Of a stretch of DNA of 9,655 bases, positions 1-7,639 are shown piece after piece. The notes under the pieces were generated by a model. That model was not told the origin of the DNA, made no database searches, and worked only from the letters and a program-made list of their open reading frames with translations. This DNA is from Terriglobia bacterium. Its GTDB lineage: Bacteria; Acidobacteriota; Terriglobia; UBA7540. How positions within the stretch are numbered: the first letter of the stretch is position 1; every line of letters begins with the position of its first letter. The stretch spans positions 1 to 9,655 of the forward strand of contig JALHUF010000221.1 in assembly GCA_022866195.1 (NCBI GenBank). Direction: 5' to 3'. The position numbers were made by a program, and so were the translations under genes.

Positions 1-879
1 CACCGTTTTCTCGCGAAAAACCAGATCGGTGAAGTCCAAGGGCGCGGGCTTTTCAAAAACCCCCATCACGATCAGCCGTCCCCTCGTGCGAGTCAGCCGC
101 GCTGCCAGCAAGCCGGTGTCTTGTTGCCCTGCGCATTCAACCACCACATCGAATCCGTCTCCATTCGTGAGCTCTCTGGCGCGCTGGAGCGGGTCCTCGC
201 ACTTTGGATTGATCACGGCAGTGGCGCCACATTGCTTCGCCAGCTCAATGCGGCGGGCCGCCATTTCCACGGCCACAACTCGTTTGGCCCCGCGAATTAC
301 CGCTGCCATCAACGACATCAGCCCGATGGGGCCAGCGCCGACGATCGCCACACTATCTTCGGCACCAACTTCGCCCCGCAACACCGCTCTTGCCGTAGAG
401 GCAAACGGCTCTACCATGGCGGCCACTTCATCAGAGAGCGCGTCCGGGAGGTGGTAGCACTGGTAAGCGTGAAGATTGACACGCTCGGCAAAGGCACCGC
501 CGGTCCACGACGTTCCCAGAAAAGCTACCTTGTCGCACTGCGCCATCGATCCAGACTTGCACCACCGGCACTCCAGGCAGCCAACAATGGGGCAGGCAGC
601 CACGCGGTCTCCCGCGGAAAACCCTTTAACTCCTTCGCCAACCGCCACGACTCGCCCGGACATTTCGTGTCCCGTGATGACGGGCGCACGCACGCCCGTC
701 AGGGGATGCGGAGCATCAGCAGGTATGTAGAGTGGGCCTCCGATGTACTCATGAAGATCGGTCCCGCAGATCCCACAATAGGCAACCTCCACCTGTAATT
801 GCCCAGGAGGAGGCAAGGGAGGGTCACTCACTTCTTGCACGCGCACGTCCTGACGTCCATGCCAAACCGCTGCTTTCAT
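1..879 (-). CDS. Zinc-dependent medium-chain alcohol dehydrogenase, 2,3-butanediol/sorbitol dehydrogenase type (C-terminus cut by window edge)
   Basis: Oxidises a secondary alcohol or polyol to a ketone with NAD(P)+, presumably in the cytoplasm. The frame is open from ATG at 879 to the window edge (293 codons; the family is about 350 aa, so roughly 55-60 residues are missing). It opens MKAAVWHGRQDVRV and has GICGTDLHEY near residue 36, both very typical of the (R,R)-butanediol dehydrogenase branch. Catalytic zinc ligands are likely C38, H71 and E72 in the GHE motif, plus E157. The structural-zinc set C101, C104, C107 and C115 is intact. The Rossmann motif GAGPIG is at 181-186 and E205 ends the second strand, which suggests NAD preference. 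The start is set by family alignment; a weak GGA lies about 8 nt upstream. It lies 233 nt behind the receptor gene, with a terminator between, so it probably has its own promoter; a CATAAT at 922-927 is a weak -10 candidate. The family call is firm but the substrate is unknown. Confidence 0.93.
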   Translation of the reverse strand, partial: MKAAVWHGRQDVRVQEVSDPPLPPPGQLQVEVAYCGICGTDLHEYIGGPLYIPADAPHPLTGVRAPVITGHEMSGRVVAVGEGVKGFSAGDRVAACPIVGCLECRWCKSGSMAQCDKVAFLGTSWTGGAFAERVNLHAYQCYHLPDALSDEVAAMVEPFASTARAVLRGEVGAEDSVAIVGAGPIGLMSLMAAVIRGAKRVVAVEMAARRIELAKQCGATAVINPKCEDPLQRARELTNGDGFDVVVECAGQQDTGLLAARLTRTRGRLIVMGVFEKPAPLDFTDLVFREKTV

Positions 880-1060
880 AAAGGGTTCCGTGTGCTATGT
901 CGCGCTGCCTCTCGCGCCGCCATTATGCGGGTGGCAGAAACTGGGGGAAGGTCCCGTGCAAGCGTTGGCGTACTTGGCTTGGCCAGACACAGGCTGTTCG
1001 CTCGTTCCAGCCTTTTCTGGTACGGAGATATTGATCGGCCGAATCTTCTCCAGCCGGATA

Positions 1061-1091
1061 AGAAAAAGCCGGGCCGCACCGGCGGCCCGGC
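1061..1091 (-). terminator. Intrinsic (Rho-independent) terminator of the receptor gene
   Basis: Read on the minus strand, a perfect 10-bp GC stem, GCCGGGCCGC / GCGGCCCGGC, closes a 4-nt loop and is followed directly by TTTTTCT. It starts 22 nt after the stop codon of the receptor gene. It separates that gene from the alcohol dehydrogenase downstream, so the two are probably not one transcript. Confidence 0.93.
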
Positions 1092-1112
1092 GTGAGGATT
1101 CTCCAGAGTCGA

Positions 1113-4100
1113 TCAGAAATCGAATCGCAGAGACAACTGGATGACACGCGGTGAGCGCGACGCCACGACCTGGCCGAAGGTGTTGTTCACCTGCGGGAAC
1201 CCGGCCGTCGTGTCATCGAAGTTCGCCCACGTATCGATCGCCGAAAACTGCGTGTGGTTGAATGCGTTGTAGAATTCGGCGCGGAATTGCAGGGACCGGC
1301 TTTCACTCTTCAACGGGAACTTCTTCATGATGGTGATGTTCCAGTTATTCTGCCCCGGGCCGCGGACGGGGAACACGGAAGCATTGCCGGGATCGACAAT
1401 CGGGTTGTTGGGGTCTGTTTTGTCCGGGAGAGCCGGCATTGCAAAAGCAGCAGTATTGAACCACCGATCGAATGTCCTCTCACCATGCGAGAGCTGCGGA
1501 CGTGCGATCACATTCGTCCGCGTTCCGTCACCCCCGCCACTCAGGTCAAGGCCGCTAATCGTGCCCAGCCATACGCCCTGGGGTAGACCGCTGGCCATGG
1601 TGGTAATTCCCGAAATCTGCCAGTTGTCGAGCACGCTCCCGACAAGCAATTTCGCCCCAGAACCTTCCACAAGCTTGCTGGCTTTCGGGAGGTCCCAAAC
1701 ATAGTTGAAGACGAACATATGGGTCTGGTCGAAATTGGCCGGCCCGTAATTCCATATTCGCCATGGCCGGTACCTCGCCAGTCCGTCACCTTCGCTGCTG
1801 CCGGTGTTCAATGTGTGCGACCAGGTGTAGGAAATCCCATACGAAACTCCCTTGGCAAAGCGGCGATTGACGGCCACTTGCAGGGAGTTATAGTTGGAAA
1901 TCCCCGCGTTCATTACCATCCCGATTCCCTCATAGCCCGGGATGGGCCGGAAGAAGACGTCTGCCAGGGGCGCGGGCGCGTTAATAGGACTAGTCGGATC
2001 GATATTCTCACTGAGGAAGCGGGCTCCGTAAGGGACGGAATTTTGGTCCTGACTCTGGATCAGGTGCCTGCCGACGTTCCCCACATAGGATACATCCACG
2101 ATCGTTTTCATGCCGATATCGCGCTGAATCCCGAGGCTGTACCGGTAGACACTCGGAACGTGATCCTCTAATTCAATGGCACTCGTGCCACCCGGGAATA
2201 ACAGACCCGACCTACTGAGGAGTGTAGCCATGTCGCCGTAGTAGATGTGGGGCCGGATCTGGACAGGTGGATTGGTGACCATGCTCCAGGCGTAGGTGCT
2301 GTAAGAAGGAGTGGCTTGCTTCATGATCGCAAACCCGCCCCGGATGGCCGTCTTCCCGTCTCCGAACGGGTCGTAGGAGAAACCGAACCGAGGAGACACC
2401 TGGATTGGTTGCTGTGTTCTGAAACCCGCCGGATAGCTGGTGTCGGAGCTCAACACCATACCAGGAAAATTGAAGTCACTGGTGTAGGCGCCGATATAGA
2501 CTTCCGGCTGAATATCGGCTGGGTTCGAAGGATTCTGAGCCAGACGAGCGCCGGTGATTGGGTCTCGATAGGGGTAGTAGAGCGGGGGGACCTGGGCTGG
2601 GTCGTAACGGCCCGTCACGAACTCTGCTCCCAACCCCTTGTTGACTTTCCAGGGGGTAAACCAGGCGAACCTGGCGCCAAAAGTGAGAGTCAACTTTCGG
2701 TTCACCTTCCAGGTGTCCTGGGCAAACCACTCCCACACCTTGTTGGCCATGAGATAGAATCTCCGACTGTCGGACTCACTGTACTCTCGGAAATTCCCCA
2801 AAGCCGCATTGGCAAACGCAAAGGTCGTGTCAAAGGGGTTGTTCACATCTTGCCCGAAATCAAAACATCCGTTGAAACAACCAGCGTGAGGACCGTCTGT
2901 GGCCCAAGTGCGTTCGAAATAGACACCGAACTTGAACGAGTGCGGGCCGCGAATCCAACTGAGATTGTTTCCGAAATTGAACCTCGGATAACCCTGATTA
3001 TCGGGAAAGCGGTCCTCAGTATTGAGATACGCCCCGTTCGGCACACCGCCGAAATAGGCTTGGGGGAGAATATCGTTGGTATTGGCCGCCGGATAGAGTT
3101 GGCCGAGCGTAAAGCCCAAGGTCGAGCGCTTGATGGGATCAAAATAGTTCGCCTCGGTGCGCCCGAAGAGGTTGGTGGCAGGGCTCAACTCCTTCTCGCC
3201 CACGAAACCGATGTTGAATTCATTTACGACATTGGAGCTGATGACACGCGTCCAGGCGATCTGTACCGTGTCCGTCGTCTCCGCGTAGTGGTGCTTGAAG
3301 ATGGGAAGGTCATCCGCATAGCCGAGGACTCGGCAGCCGTAAGCGCGCGTATCCACCCACCAGCGCCGGCCGCTCAACGTAAAGGTGTCTTTGCTCGAGG
3401 GGTGATAGTCGAGTTTGAGCGCCTGGAGCAGCCTGGGGATTTCGCAGATGTCCCTCCACTCATAATTAAAAGGTTGCGTCGGGTCGGTACGGTTCGGCAA
3501 AGGCATCACGTTCATCAGGATCTGGCCTTGCGAATTGAGCCGCGCCTCGGGGATGATGTTATTGACGATGGGGTTCGGGTTCGTGGGGTCAGGGTCAGTG
3601 AGCACGACGGGGATGGGTTGACCCGTTAGTTCGTCAATTTGGCCCTGGTAGATGCTTTGTGAAAAATCGCCGGTGCGCTCCAGCGCCGTGGGAACCGTCA
3701 CCTGAGTTATTCCCTGGGGCTGCTTAACCTGCCAGTTCTCTTGGGAATAGAAGAAGAACAGCTTCTCCTTGCTGGTGTTGAATTTATTGGGGATATAGAC
3801 CGGTCCCCCCACGGCAAAGCCGAAGGTTCCAAACCGATAGACCGATTTCTCGAGCCCGTCGCGATTGTTGAAGAAATCATTGGCGTTCAACTTCTCGTGG
3901 CGCTTGTAACCGTACACCGTGCCGTGGAAGTCCCTTGTGCCGGACTTGGTCAGCACCGCAATAGTCGATCCGGGGTTGCGGCCGTAGTCTGCCGTGTAGT
4001 TGTTGGAGACCACCTTCACTTCCGCCACCGCGTCCATGCTTGTTGCGGCCATGAAGAGTCCCGGGAAGTCCGGGTTGGAACCCACCTGGCCATCGACGGT

Positions 4101-4733
4101 GACGGTGTTCCAGAAGAGGCGGGCGCCACCGACGGCTGGGGTGAAGCTCCCGAACTGCCCGCCGTTGGCTCCAGTCCCAGCGGGATCGTTATCCCCGATT
4201 TCTCCCCAGGGGACCACCGTCAGAGTGCTAACACCGGGTAGCACGCGCAACAGTTGCATGACGTCGCGACCCATAATACCCAGGTTGGCGACTTGAATGT
4301 TAGAGAGTAATCCGACGGCATCGGCGCTTTCCGTGTTGACCGCTTCGCCTACTGCCGTCACTTCAACTGTCTGTGTCACTTGGCCGACGGTGAGTTGAAC
4401 GCCGCCCAGAGCGACACGCTGATTGACGGTCGATACGATCCCCTTCCGTTCGTAAGCCTGGAAGCCGGCCTTCTCCACTTTGACGGTGTACGTACCAGGC
4501 CGTAATGCGGTGAATACGAACTCTCCATTCGCGCTGCTCGTGATCGTCCGCGAGGCTCCGGTATCCTCACTCGTCAAGGTGATGCTGGCATCCGGAATCA
4601 CGGCGCCGGAAGAATCCAGAACCGTACCGCTGAGTTCTCCAGTGATCATTTGCGCGGGCGCACGCCCACACAACAGCAGGAGCATGATTAGCCCCCACAA
4701 ATGCCATCGCCGAAAACTTCTACGGATTGACAT
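1113..4733 (-). CDS. TonB-dependent receptor, Oar-like, with N-terminal carboxypeptidase-regulatory-like domain
   Basis: Predicted outer-membrane beta-barrel that imports a ligand using TonB energy. The chosen start gives 1206 aa, normal for the acidobacterial Oar-like group. Residues 1-28 are a signal peptide: RRSFRRW, a hydrophobic stretch around HLWGLIMLLLLCG, then a cut near APAQ. Residues 33-115 form a carboxypeptidase-regulatory-like (transthyretin-type) domain with GTVLDSSGAVIPDA and FVFTALRPGTYTVKVEKAGF. A plug-like region follows at about 130-265, including SMDAVAEVKVV and NYTADYGRNPGS. The barrel fills the rest and ends in FNAF-type and LSLRFDF strands with a terminal Phe, as expected for outer-membrane insertion. 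An in-frame ATG exists 18 codons upstream, but the GGAAGGGAG site at 4741-4749 and the signal peptide both support 4733. It is divergent from an AraC regulator and ends at a strong terminator. The mature protein has four Cys (430, 467, 619, 623). The ligand is unknown; neighbouring genes suggest a carbohydrate. Confidence 0.95.
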   Translation of the reverse strand: MSIRRSFRRWHLWGLIMLLLLCGRAPAQMITGELSGTVLDSSGAVIPDASITLTSEDTGASRTITSSANGEFVFTALRPGTYTVKVEKAGFQAYERKGIVSTVNQRVALGGVQLTVGQVTQTVEVTAVGEAVNTESADAVGLLSNIQVANLGIMGRDVMQLLRVLPGVSTLTVVPWGEIGDNDPAGTGANGGQFGSFTPAVGGARLFWNTVTVDGQVGSNPDFPGLFMAATSMDAVAEVKVVSNNYTADYGRNPGSTIAVLTKSGTRDFHGTVYGYKRHEKLNANDFFNNRDGLEKSVYRFGTFGFAVGGPVYIPNKFNTSKEKLFFFYSQENWQVKQPQGITQVTVPTALERTGDFSQSIYQGQIDELTGQPIPVVLTDPDPTNPNPIVNNIIPEARLNSQGQILMNVMPLPNRTDPTQPFNYEWRDICEIPRLLQALKLDYHPSSKDTFTLSGRRWWVDTRAYGCRVLGYADDLPIFKHHYAETTDTVQIAWTRVISSNVVNEFNIGFVGEKELSPATNLFGRTEANYFDPIKRSTLGFTLGQLYPAANTNDILPQAYFGGVPNGAYLNTEDRFPDNQGYPRFNFGNNLSWIRGPHSFKFGVYFERTWATDGPHAGCFNGCFDFGQDVNNPFDTTFAFANAALGNFREYSESDSRRFYLMANKVWEWFAQDTWKVNRKLTLTFGARFAWFTPWKVNKGLGAEFVTGRYDPAQVPPLYYPYRDPITGARLAQNPSNPADIQPEVYIGAYTSDFNFPGMVLSSDTSYPAGFRTQQPIQVSPRFGFSYDPFGDGKTAIRGGFAIMKQATPSYSTYAWSMVTNPPVQIRPHIYYGDMATLLSRSGLLFPGGTSAIELEDHVPSVYRYSLGIQRDIGMKTIVDVSYVGNVGRHLIQSQDQNSVPYGARFLSENIDPTSPINAPAPLADVFFRPIPGYEGIGMVMNAGISNYNSLQVAVNRRFAKGVSYGISYTWSHTLNTGSSEGDGLARYRPWRIWNYGPANFDQTHMFVFNYVWDLPKASKLVEGSGAKLLVGSVLDNWQISGITTMASGLPQGVWLGTISGLDLSGGGDGTRTNVIARPQLSHGERTFDRWFNTAAFAMPALPDKTDPNNPIVDPGNASVFPVRGPGQNNWNITIMKKFPLKSESRSLQFRAEFYNAFNHTQFSAIDTWANFDDTTAGFPQVNNTFGQVVASRSPRVIQLSLRFDF

Positions 4734-4740
4734 ATGCAAG

Positions 4741-4749
4741 CTCCCTTCC
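4741..4749 (-). promoter_or_regulatory. Shine-Dalgarno site fixing the receptor start at 4733
   Basis: On the minus strand GGAAGGGAG lies 7 nt before the ATG at 4733. It decides against the upstream in-frame ATG at 4787, which would put 18 extra residues in front of the signal peptide. Confidence 0.8.
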
Positions 4750-4871
4750 GCGCTGCGGCTGTCTAATGCCGGACTTGACCCTGACACCCGGAAAATTGCC
4801 GTGCGTTTGAGAGTATGCCGGTCGTGTCGGCGCTCTCTTGCCCACTATTTAGTAGCCACCATGCCAGCGTT

Positions 4872-4902
4872 TCTATAAGGATCGGAACTTTTTTTCTTGC
4901 AA
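4872..4902 (-). promoter_or_regulatory. Weak candidate sigma-70-type promoter for the receptor gene
   Basis: Minus strand: TTGCAA at 4902-4897 as -35 and TATAGA at 4877-4872 as -10, with a 19-nt spacer that carries an A-tract. The -10 matches the consensus at four of six positions. Transcription from here would leave an untranslated leader of about 130 nt. This is a pattern match only. Confidence 0.2.
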
Positions 4903-5044
4903 AAGTATCACAAGCAACGGCACAGATGGCCAGAACCCGTGGGCGTGCGCACAGGCCCAGTTTGCGGCTGGTCCGGGGCTCGTATCTGCGAGTTGGTACC
5001 GTGGCCTATCTAGTACTAAACGTTCGAGATCCACCCGGTGGCGA

Positions 5045-5073
5045 TTGACGCGCCAAGAGGTTTTTGGTAGCTT
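5045..5073 (+). promoter_or_regulatory. Candidate sigma-70-type promoter for the AraC regulator
   Basis: TTGACG at 5045-5050 matches the -35 consensus at five of six positions. TAGCTT at 5068-5073, after a 17-nt spacer, is a poor -10. It would start RNA about 40 nt before the ATG at 5122. The spacing is ideal but the -10 is weak. Confidence 0.27.
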
Positions 5074-5121
5074 CTGTCGTGAACCTGGGGACAGACTCGG
5101 CAAGTCACTGGCGGGAGTCAT

Positions 5122-6096
5122 ATGCGCCTGGCTGGGAACTTGAAGTGGCAGGATAGCGTATCAATCATCGCCCCCCAAATACGGGCTGATGGCGTCCATG
5201 TTTGGCCTTTTGACCCGTCCTTCCCTGTGGCTGTCCTGTTTCAAGTCTTCGGCGAACGGCAACCCGTCCGGATGAATCGCCACGACTATTTCGAGCTTGC
5301 CTGTGTCCTATGTGGTGAGATCACTTGCCAAGTTGCAGATCGCAGCTTCGTGGCCAAAAAGGGCGAACTCATCGTCCTGGGCAGCGCGTTGTATCATTGC
5401 ATGGCTCGAAACACCCGGTTGCATGCGAAAATTGCGACCGCGTTCTTTATGCCGGAAGTGATCTGTGAGGCAGGCGCCCACGGGGATGGGGCAGAGTTCC
5501 TGATGCCGTTTTATCTTCAGGATGCCTCATTCCCTCACCTGATTCCCGCAAAGACTGGAATCCCTGCCGAAGCCCTGAGCCTGATTCAGCGCGTAGACGC
5601 GGAGTTGCCAGCCACTACTAACCGTGCTCGGCTCTCAGTCCGGACCTACCTGAAGATGGTCCTCATCCTGCTTGTCAACTACTATTCGAAGTACATCGGC
5701 AGTCGACAGGTTGACGGCCTGCAGCAGCAAGCGAGCCAGCGAATCGCCCCTCTCTTCGAGTTCCTGGAGACTCACTACAGCCGAGCGGTCGCCGTTGAAG
5801 ACGCGGCTGAATTGCTGCGCATCAGCAAGCCGCATTTCATGCGGGTCTTCAAACAGGTAACCGGTCAGTCCTTCATCTCCTATCTCAATCACTTCCGCAT
5901 CGCCAAGGCGCAGGCGTTGCTGACGTCGTCGGACAAACCCATCTCCCAGTTGAGCCAGGAAGTTGGATTCTGTGATCAGAGTTACTTCGGGTCAGTATTC
6001 CGCAAGATCGCCCGTATGACGCCCATGGCTTACAGACGACGCTTCGCAAGCTCCGCCGGAGACACCCACGTCCACAGTGTCAGCCAAACCCCCTAG
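5122..6096 (+). CDS. AraC-family transcriptional regulator with cupin-type sensor domain
   Basis: A 324-aa cytoplasmic DNA-binding regulator of the usual AraC/XylS layout. The N-terminal part (about 35-110) resembles the AraC cupin ligand-binding domain, with RHDYFELACVLCGE and KKGELIVLGSALYH. A helical linker follows. The C-terminal domain (about 210-308) has two helix-turn-helix units: the first around DAAELLRISKPHFMRVFKQV (226-245), the second around ISQLSQEVGFCDQSYFGSVF (274-293). It ends in the signature FRKIARMTPMAYRRRF. The ATG is preceded by GGCGGGAG with a 4-nt spacer, so the start is reasonable. It is divergent from the receptor gene, and AraC proteins commonly control the neighbouring transport or catabolic genes, so that gene is its likely target (inference). 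The cupin half is rich in Cys (61, 64, 69, 93, 115). The inducer is unknown. No clear terminator follows the gene. Confidence 0.94.
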   Translation: MRLAGNLKWQDSVSIIAPQIRADGVHVWPFDPSFPVAVLFQVFGERQPVRMNRHDYFELACVLCGEITCQVADRSFVAKKGELIVLGSALYHCMARNTRLHAKIATAFFMPEVICEAGAHGDGAEFLMPFYLQDASFPHLIPAKTGIPAEALSLIQRVDAELPATTNRARLSVRTYLKMVLILLVNYYSKYIGSRQVDGLQQQASQRIAPLFEFLETHYSRAVAVEDAAELLRISKPHFMRVFKQVTGQSFISYLNHFRIAKAQALLTSSDKPISQLSQEVGFCDQSYFGSVFRKIARMTPMAYRRRFASSAGDTHVHSVSQTP

Positions 6097-6575
6097 GAAA
6101 TGTGGCGGCCGGACCGTAGCCAACTGACGTCCCAGCCCTGGATTTCCTCCCGAACTCGGAAACCGTACGTCAATTTCCCTCGGGACGAGGCGGTGAACAC
6201 AACCGGGCGGCTCCACCCATTCACGGTGACCATATGGAGGCAGATCCGCGCTGCTGGGTGCGCCTGCTTCCACCGTCGGACCGCAACCAGCGCCATGAAC
6301 CGCTTCTAGACTCTAGGCTGCCAAGCTGTCACAAAGTGGGATGATAGAATCGCTATAATCCTTGATAGGATGGTTGTACGTGACCTTTCCGAGCGTGGGT
6401 AGATTTGCCCGCTAGCGGAACTCCAGCCGCTAGACCGACCGGCTGGCAGTTCTCCCCGATGTACTACCCGCCTAACCTCCCGCATGACATTCAGCGTCGA
6501 CCCAGCGCCAGTCCTTCGGGAAACCGTTGTCTGACCCGCCCCTTTTCCCTGGTCCGAGCTGGACTGTATATGGTC
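6097..6575. other. Gap between convergent genes, no recognisable gene, hairpin-rich
   Basis: These 479 nt separate the ends of the AraC gene and the aldo/keto reductase gene. Short open frames occur on both strands (for example 6093-6296 minus and 6100-6309 plus) but they lack ribosome sites and resemble nothing I recognise. Structure is concentrated at 6409-6446: the 10-bp palindrome CCGCTAGCGG, then a hairpin with arms CCAGCCG (6423-6429) and CGGCTGG (6440-6446). Neither has a T-tract, so they are not classical intrinsic terminators, though they could slow or stabilise the converging transcripts. A perfect TATAAT sits at 6354-6359 on the plus strand without a suitable -35. The stretch could also contain decayed coding sequence. 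Confidence 0.5.
6409..6446. repeat. Palindrome plus hairpin pair with repeated CCGCTAG word
   Basis: CCGCTAGCGG at 6409-6418 is a perfect 10-bp palindrome. A hairpin with a 7-bp stem follows (arms 6423-6429 and 6440-6446, 10-nt loop). The word CCGCTAG occurs at 6409-6415 and again at 6427-6433, so the two structures can also pair alternatively. It lies between convergent genes. No T-run follows on either strand. The function is unknown. Confidence 0.55.
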
Positions 6576-7634
6576 TTACGAAAAGCACTCCGGGTGGTCG
6601 CGAGTCCACTCCCGACCTTTGGGAGTTTTCCACCACTCGTACTGGCCCGACCTGCCTGCTTCTGCAGTCCTGGCCAATAGCTGGGCGATCTGCGCGTCGC
6701 TCATCTGCCGGAACTCGCGTGTGATCTTGAGGTTCTCCCGAAGGATTTCCATCGTGTTCATCCCGGAGATCACCACCGAAACCGGCAAGCTCATCACGTA
6801 GTGCAAACACTCGACGGGCGCCACGTTGATTGGCTTCAGGTCGTAATCCTTCGCCTCGCTATAATCCTTTTTGCCTACGAACCCCCCGGCCCCCATCGAT
6901 TTGAATGCCAAAACACCGACGCCCAGCTCTTGCAGCACCGGGACCACCTCACCAGCGACGTTCCGAAAGTGGGGATCCATGACGTTCAGTGTGACCATTG
7001 CAGTATCGAAGGTAAAGCCATTCTTCAGCCCCAGATTAATCGTCTTGAGGATGACGTCGGGACCCCAGTGACTCGTGAAGCCGATATAGCGGATCTTCCC
7101 GGCCTTTTTCGCGGCTAGTAGGGTTTCGATGGCACCGTTGGGACCGAAAATCCTGTCGGGATCACTCATGTTAACCACTTCATGAAACTGTACCAAGTCG
7201 ATGGTGTCCGTCCTCAAACGGTGTAGTGAGTCGTCGAGCTGCCATTCGGCGGAGGGTTTCGTCCGGCCGTCGATCTTGGTTGCCAGAAAGGCCTTCTGGC
7301 GATATCCATCCCGGAGTGCCTTGCCGATGCGGTATTCACTCAGGCCCCAATCATAGTCCCACGATGTCTCGACAAAGTTGACGCCGTCATCGATGGCCGT
7401 GCGAATGAAACGGGTAGCGTATTCCTCATCCGGCATCATCATCCCGAAGTGCGCGCCTCCCAACCCAAGCAGGGACACTTTCTCTCCTGTGCGCCCGAGT
7501 GGCCGGTAGGGCATCTCTCCTGCTGCAGTTGCAGTCGCGTTCTCGTTAAGCAGGGGAACTAAAACGCCCGCTGCCGCGGCACCCAAGGTCACACCTTCAA
7601 TGAATTCCCGCCGGCTCTGTTTCGGACTTCTCAT
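6576..7634 (-). CDS. Aldo/keto reductase with Tat signal peptide
   Basis: Probable NADP(H)-dependent carbonyl reductase or sugar dehydrogenase with an AKR (beta/alpha)8 barrel, sent out of the cytoplasm by the Tat system. From the ATG at 7634 it has 352 aa. Residues 7-12 are the twin-arginine motif SRREFI, followed by a hydrophobic, Ala-rich segment to about residue 38. The barrel starts at MPYRPLGRTGEKVSLLGLGG (41-60). The catalytic tetrad reads E89, Y94, K120 (LATK) and H151 (VQFH), so Glu stands where Asp is usual. IRYIGFTSHW (181-190) and VVISGMNTMEIL (287-298) are typical of the family and its cofactor site. There is no C-terminal CxxCxxxC iron-sulfur motif. Starts GTG 7643, ATG 7640 and ATG 7634 are all possible; I prefer 7634 because the GGTGAT just upstream can pair with the 16S tail at normal spacing and it leaves a compact n-region. 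It follows the SDR gene on the same strand and converges on the AraC gene. The substrate is unknown. Confidence 0.93.
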   Translation of the reverse strand: MRSPKQSRREFIEGVTLGAAAAGVLVPLLNENATATAAGEMPYRPLGRTGEKVSLLGLGGAHFGMMMPDEEYATRFIRTAIDDGVNFVETSWDYDWGLSEYRIGKALRDGYRQKAFLATKIDGRTKPSAEWQLDDSLHRLRTDTIDLVQFHEVVNMSDPDRIFGPNGAIETLLAAKKAGKIRYIGFTSHWGPDVILKTINLGLKNGFTFDTAMVTLNVMDPHFRNVAGEVVPVLQELGVGVLAFKSMGAGGFVGKKDYSEAKDYDLKPINVAPVECLHYVMSLPVSVVISGMNTMEILRENLKITREFRQMSDAQIAQLLARTAEAGRSGQYEWWKTPKGREWTRDHPECFS

Positions 7635-7639
7635 CGTCA

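Larger units (their letters stand above)
4734..5121. promoter_or_regulatory. Divergent intergenic regulatory region between receptor and AraC genes
   Basis: This 388-nt stretch has no credible gene and lies between two divergent starts, so it must hold both promoters and probably the AraC operator. Visible elements are an A/T-rich patch at 4887-4910, the 8-bp palindrome TAGTACTA at 5011-5018, GGTACC at 4995-5000, and the weak promoter candidates listed separately. I could not see a convincing pair of direct repeats that would mark AraC half-sites. The region is unusually long for two simple promoters, which leaves room for a receptor-gene leader. Confidence 0.6.

Noticed and set aside
121..798. 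A 225-codon plus-strand frame opposite the alcohol dehydrogenase
   Set aside because: The minus strand encodes a clear zinc alcohol dehydrogenase with all motifs; this frame has no recognisable protein features.
2247..3629. A 460-codon open frame on the plus strand inside the receptor gene
   Set aside because: It is antisense to a firmly identified receptor, resembles no family, and is a by-product of codon use in GC-rich DNA.
4665..4676. Possible lipobox (LLLC) in the receptor signal peptide
   Set aside because: The residue before Cys is Leu rather than Gly, Ala or Ser, and a normal APAQ cleavage site follows.
6093..6296. A 67-codon minus-strand frame after the AraC gene
   Set aside because: No ribosome site, an in-frame stop just ahead of the ATG, overlap with the AraC stop region, and no family resemblance. 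It could be a decayed gene but nothing proves it.
6350..6363. The 14-base word TCGCTATAATCCTT also occurs at 6856-6869
   Set aside because: Flanks do not match and the second copy lies within the reductase coding sequence, so it is probably chance rather than a repeat element.
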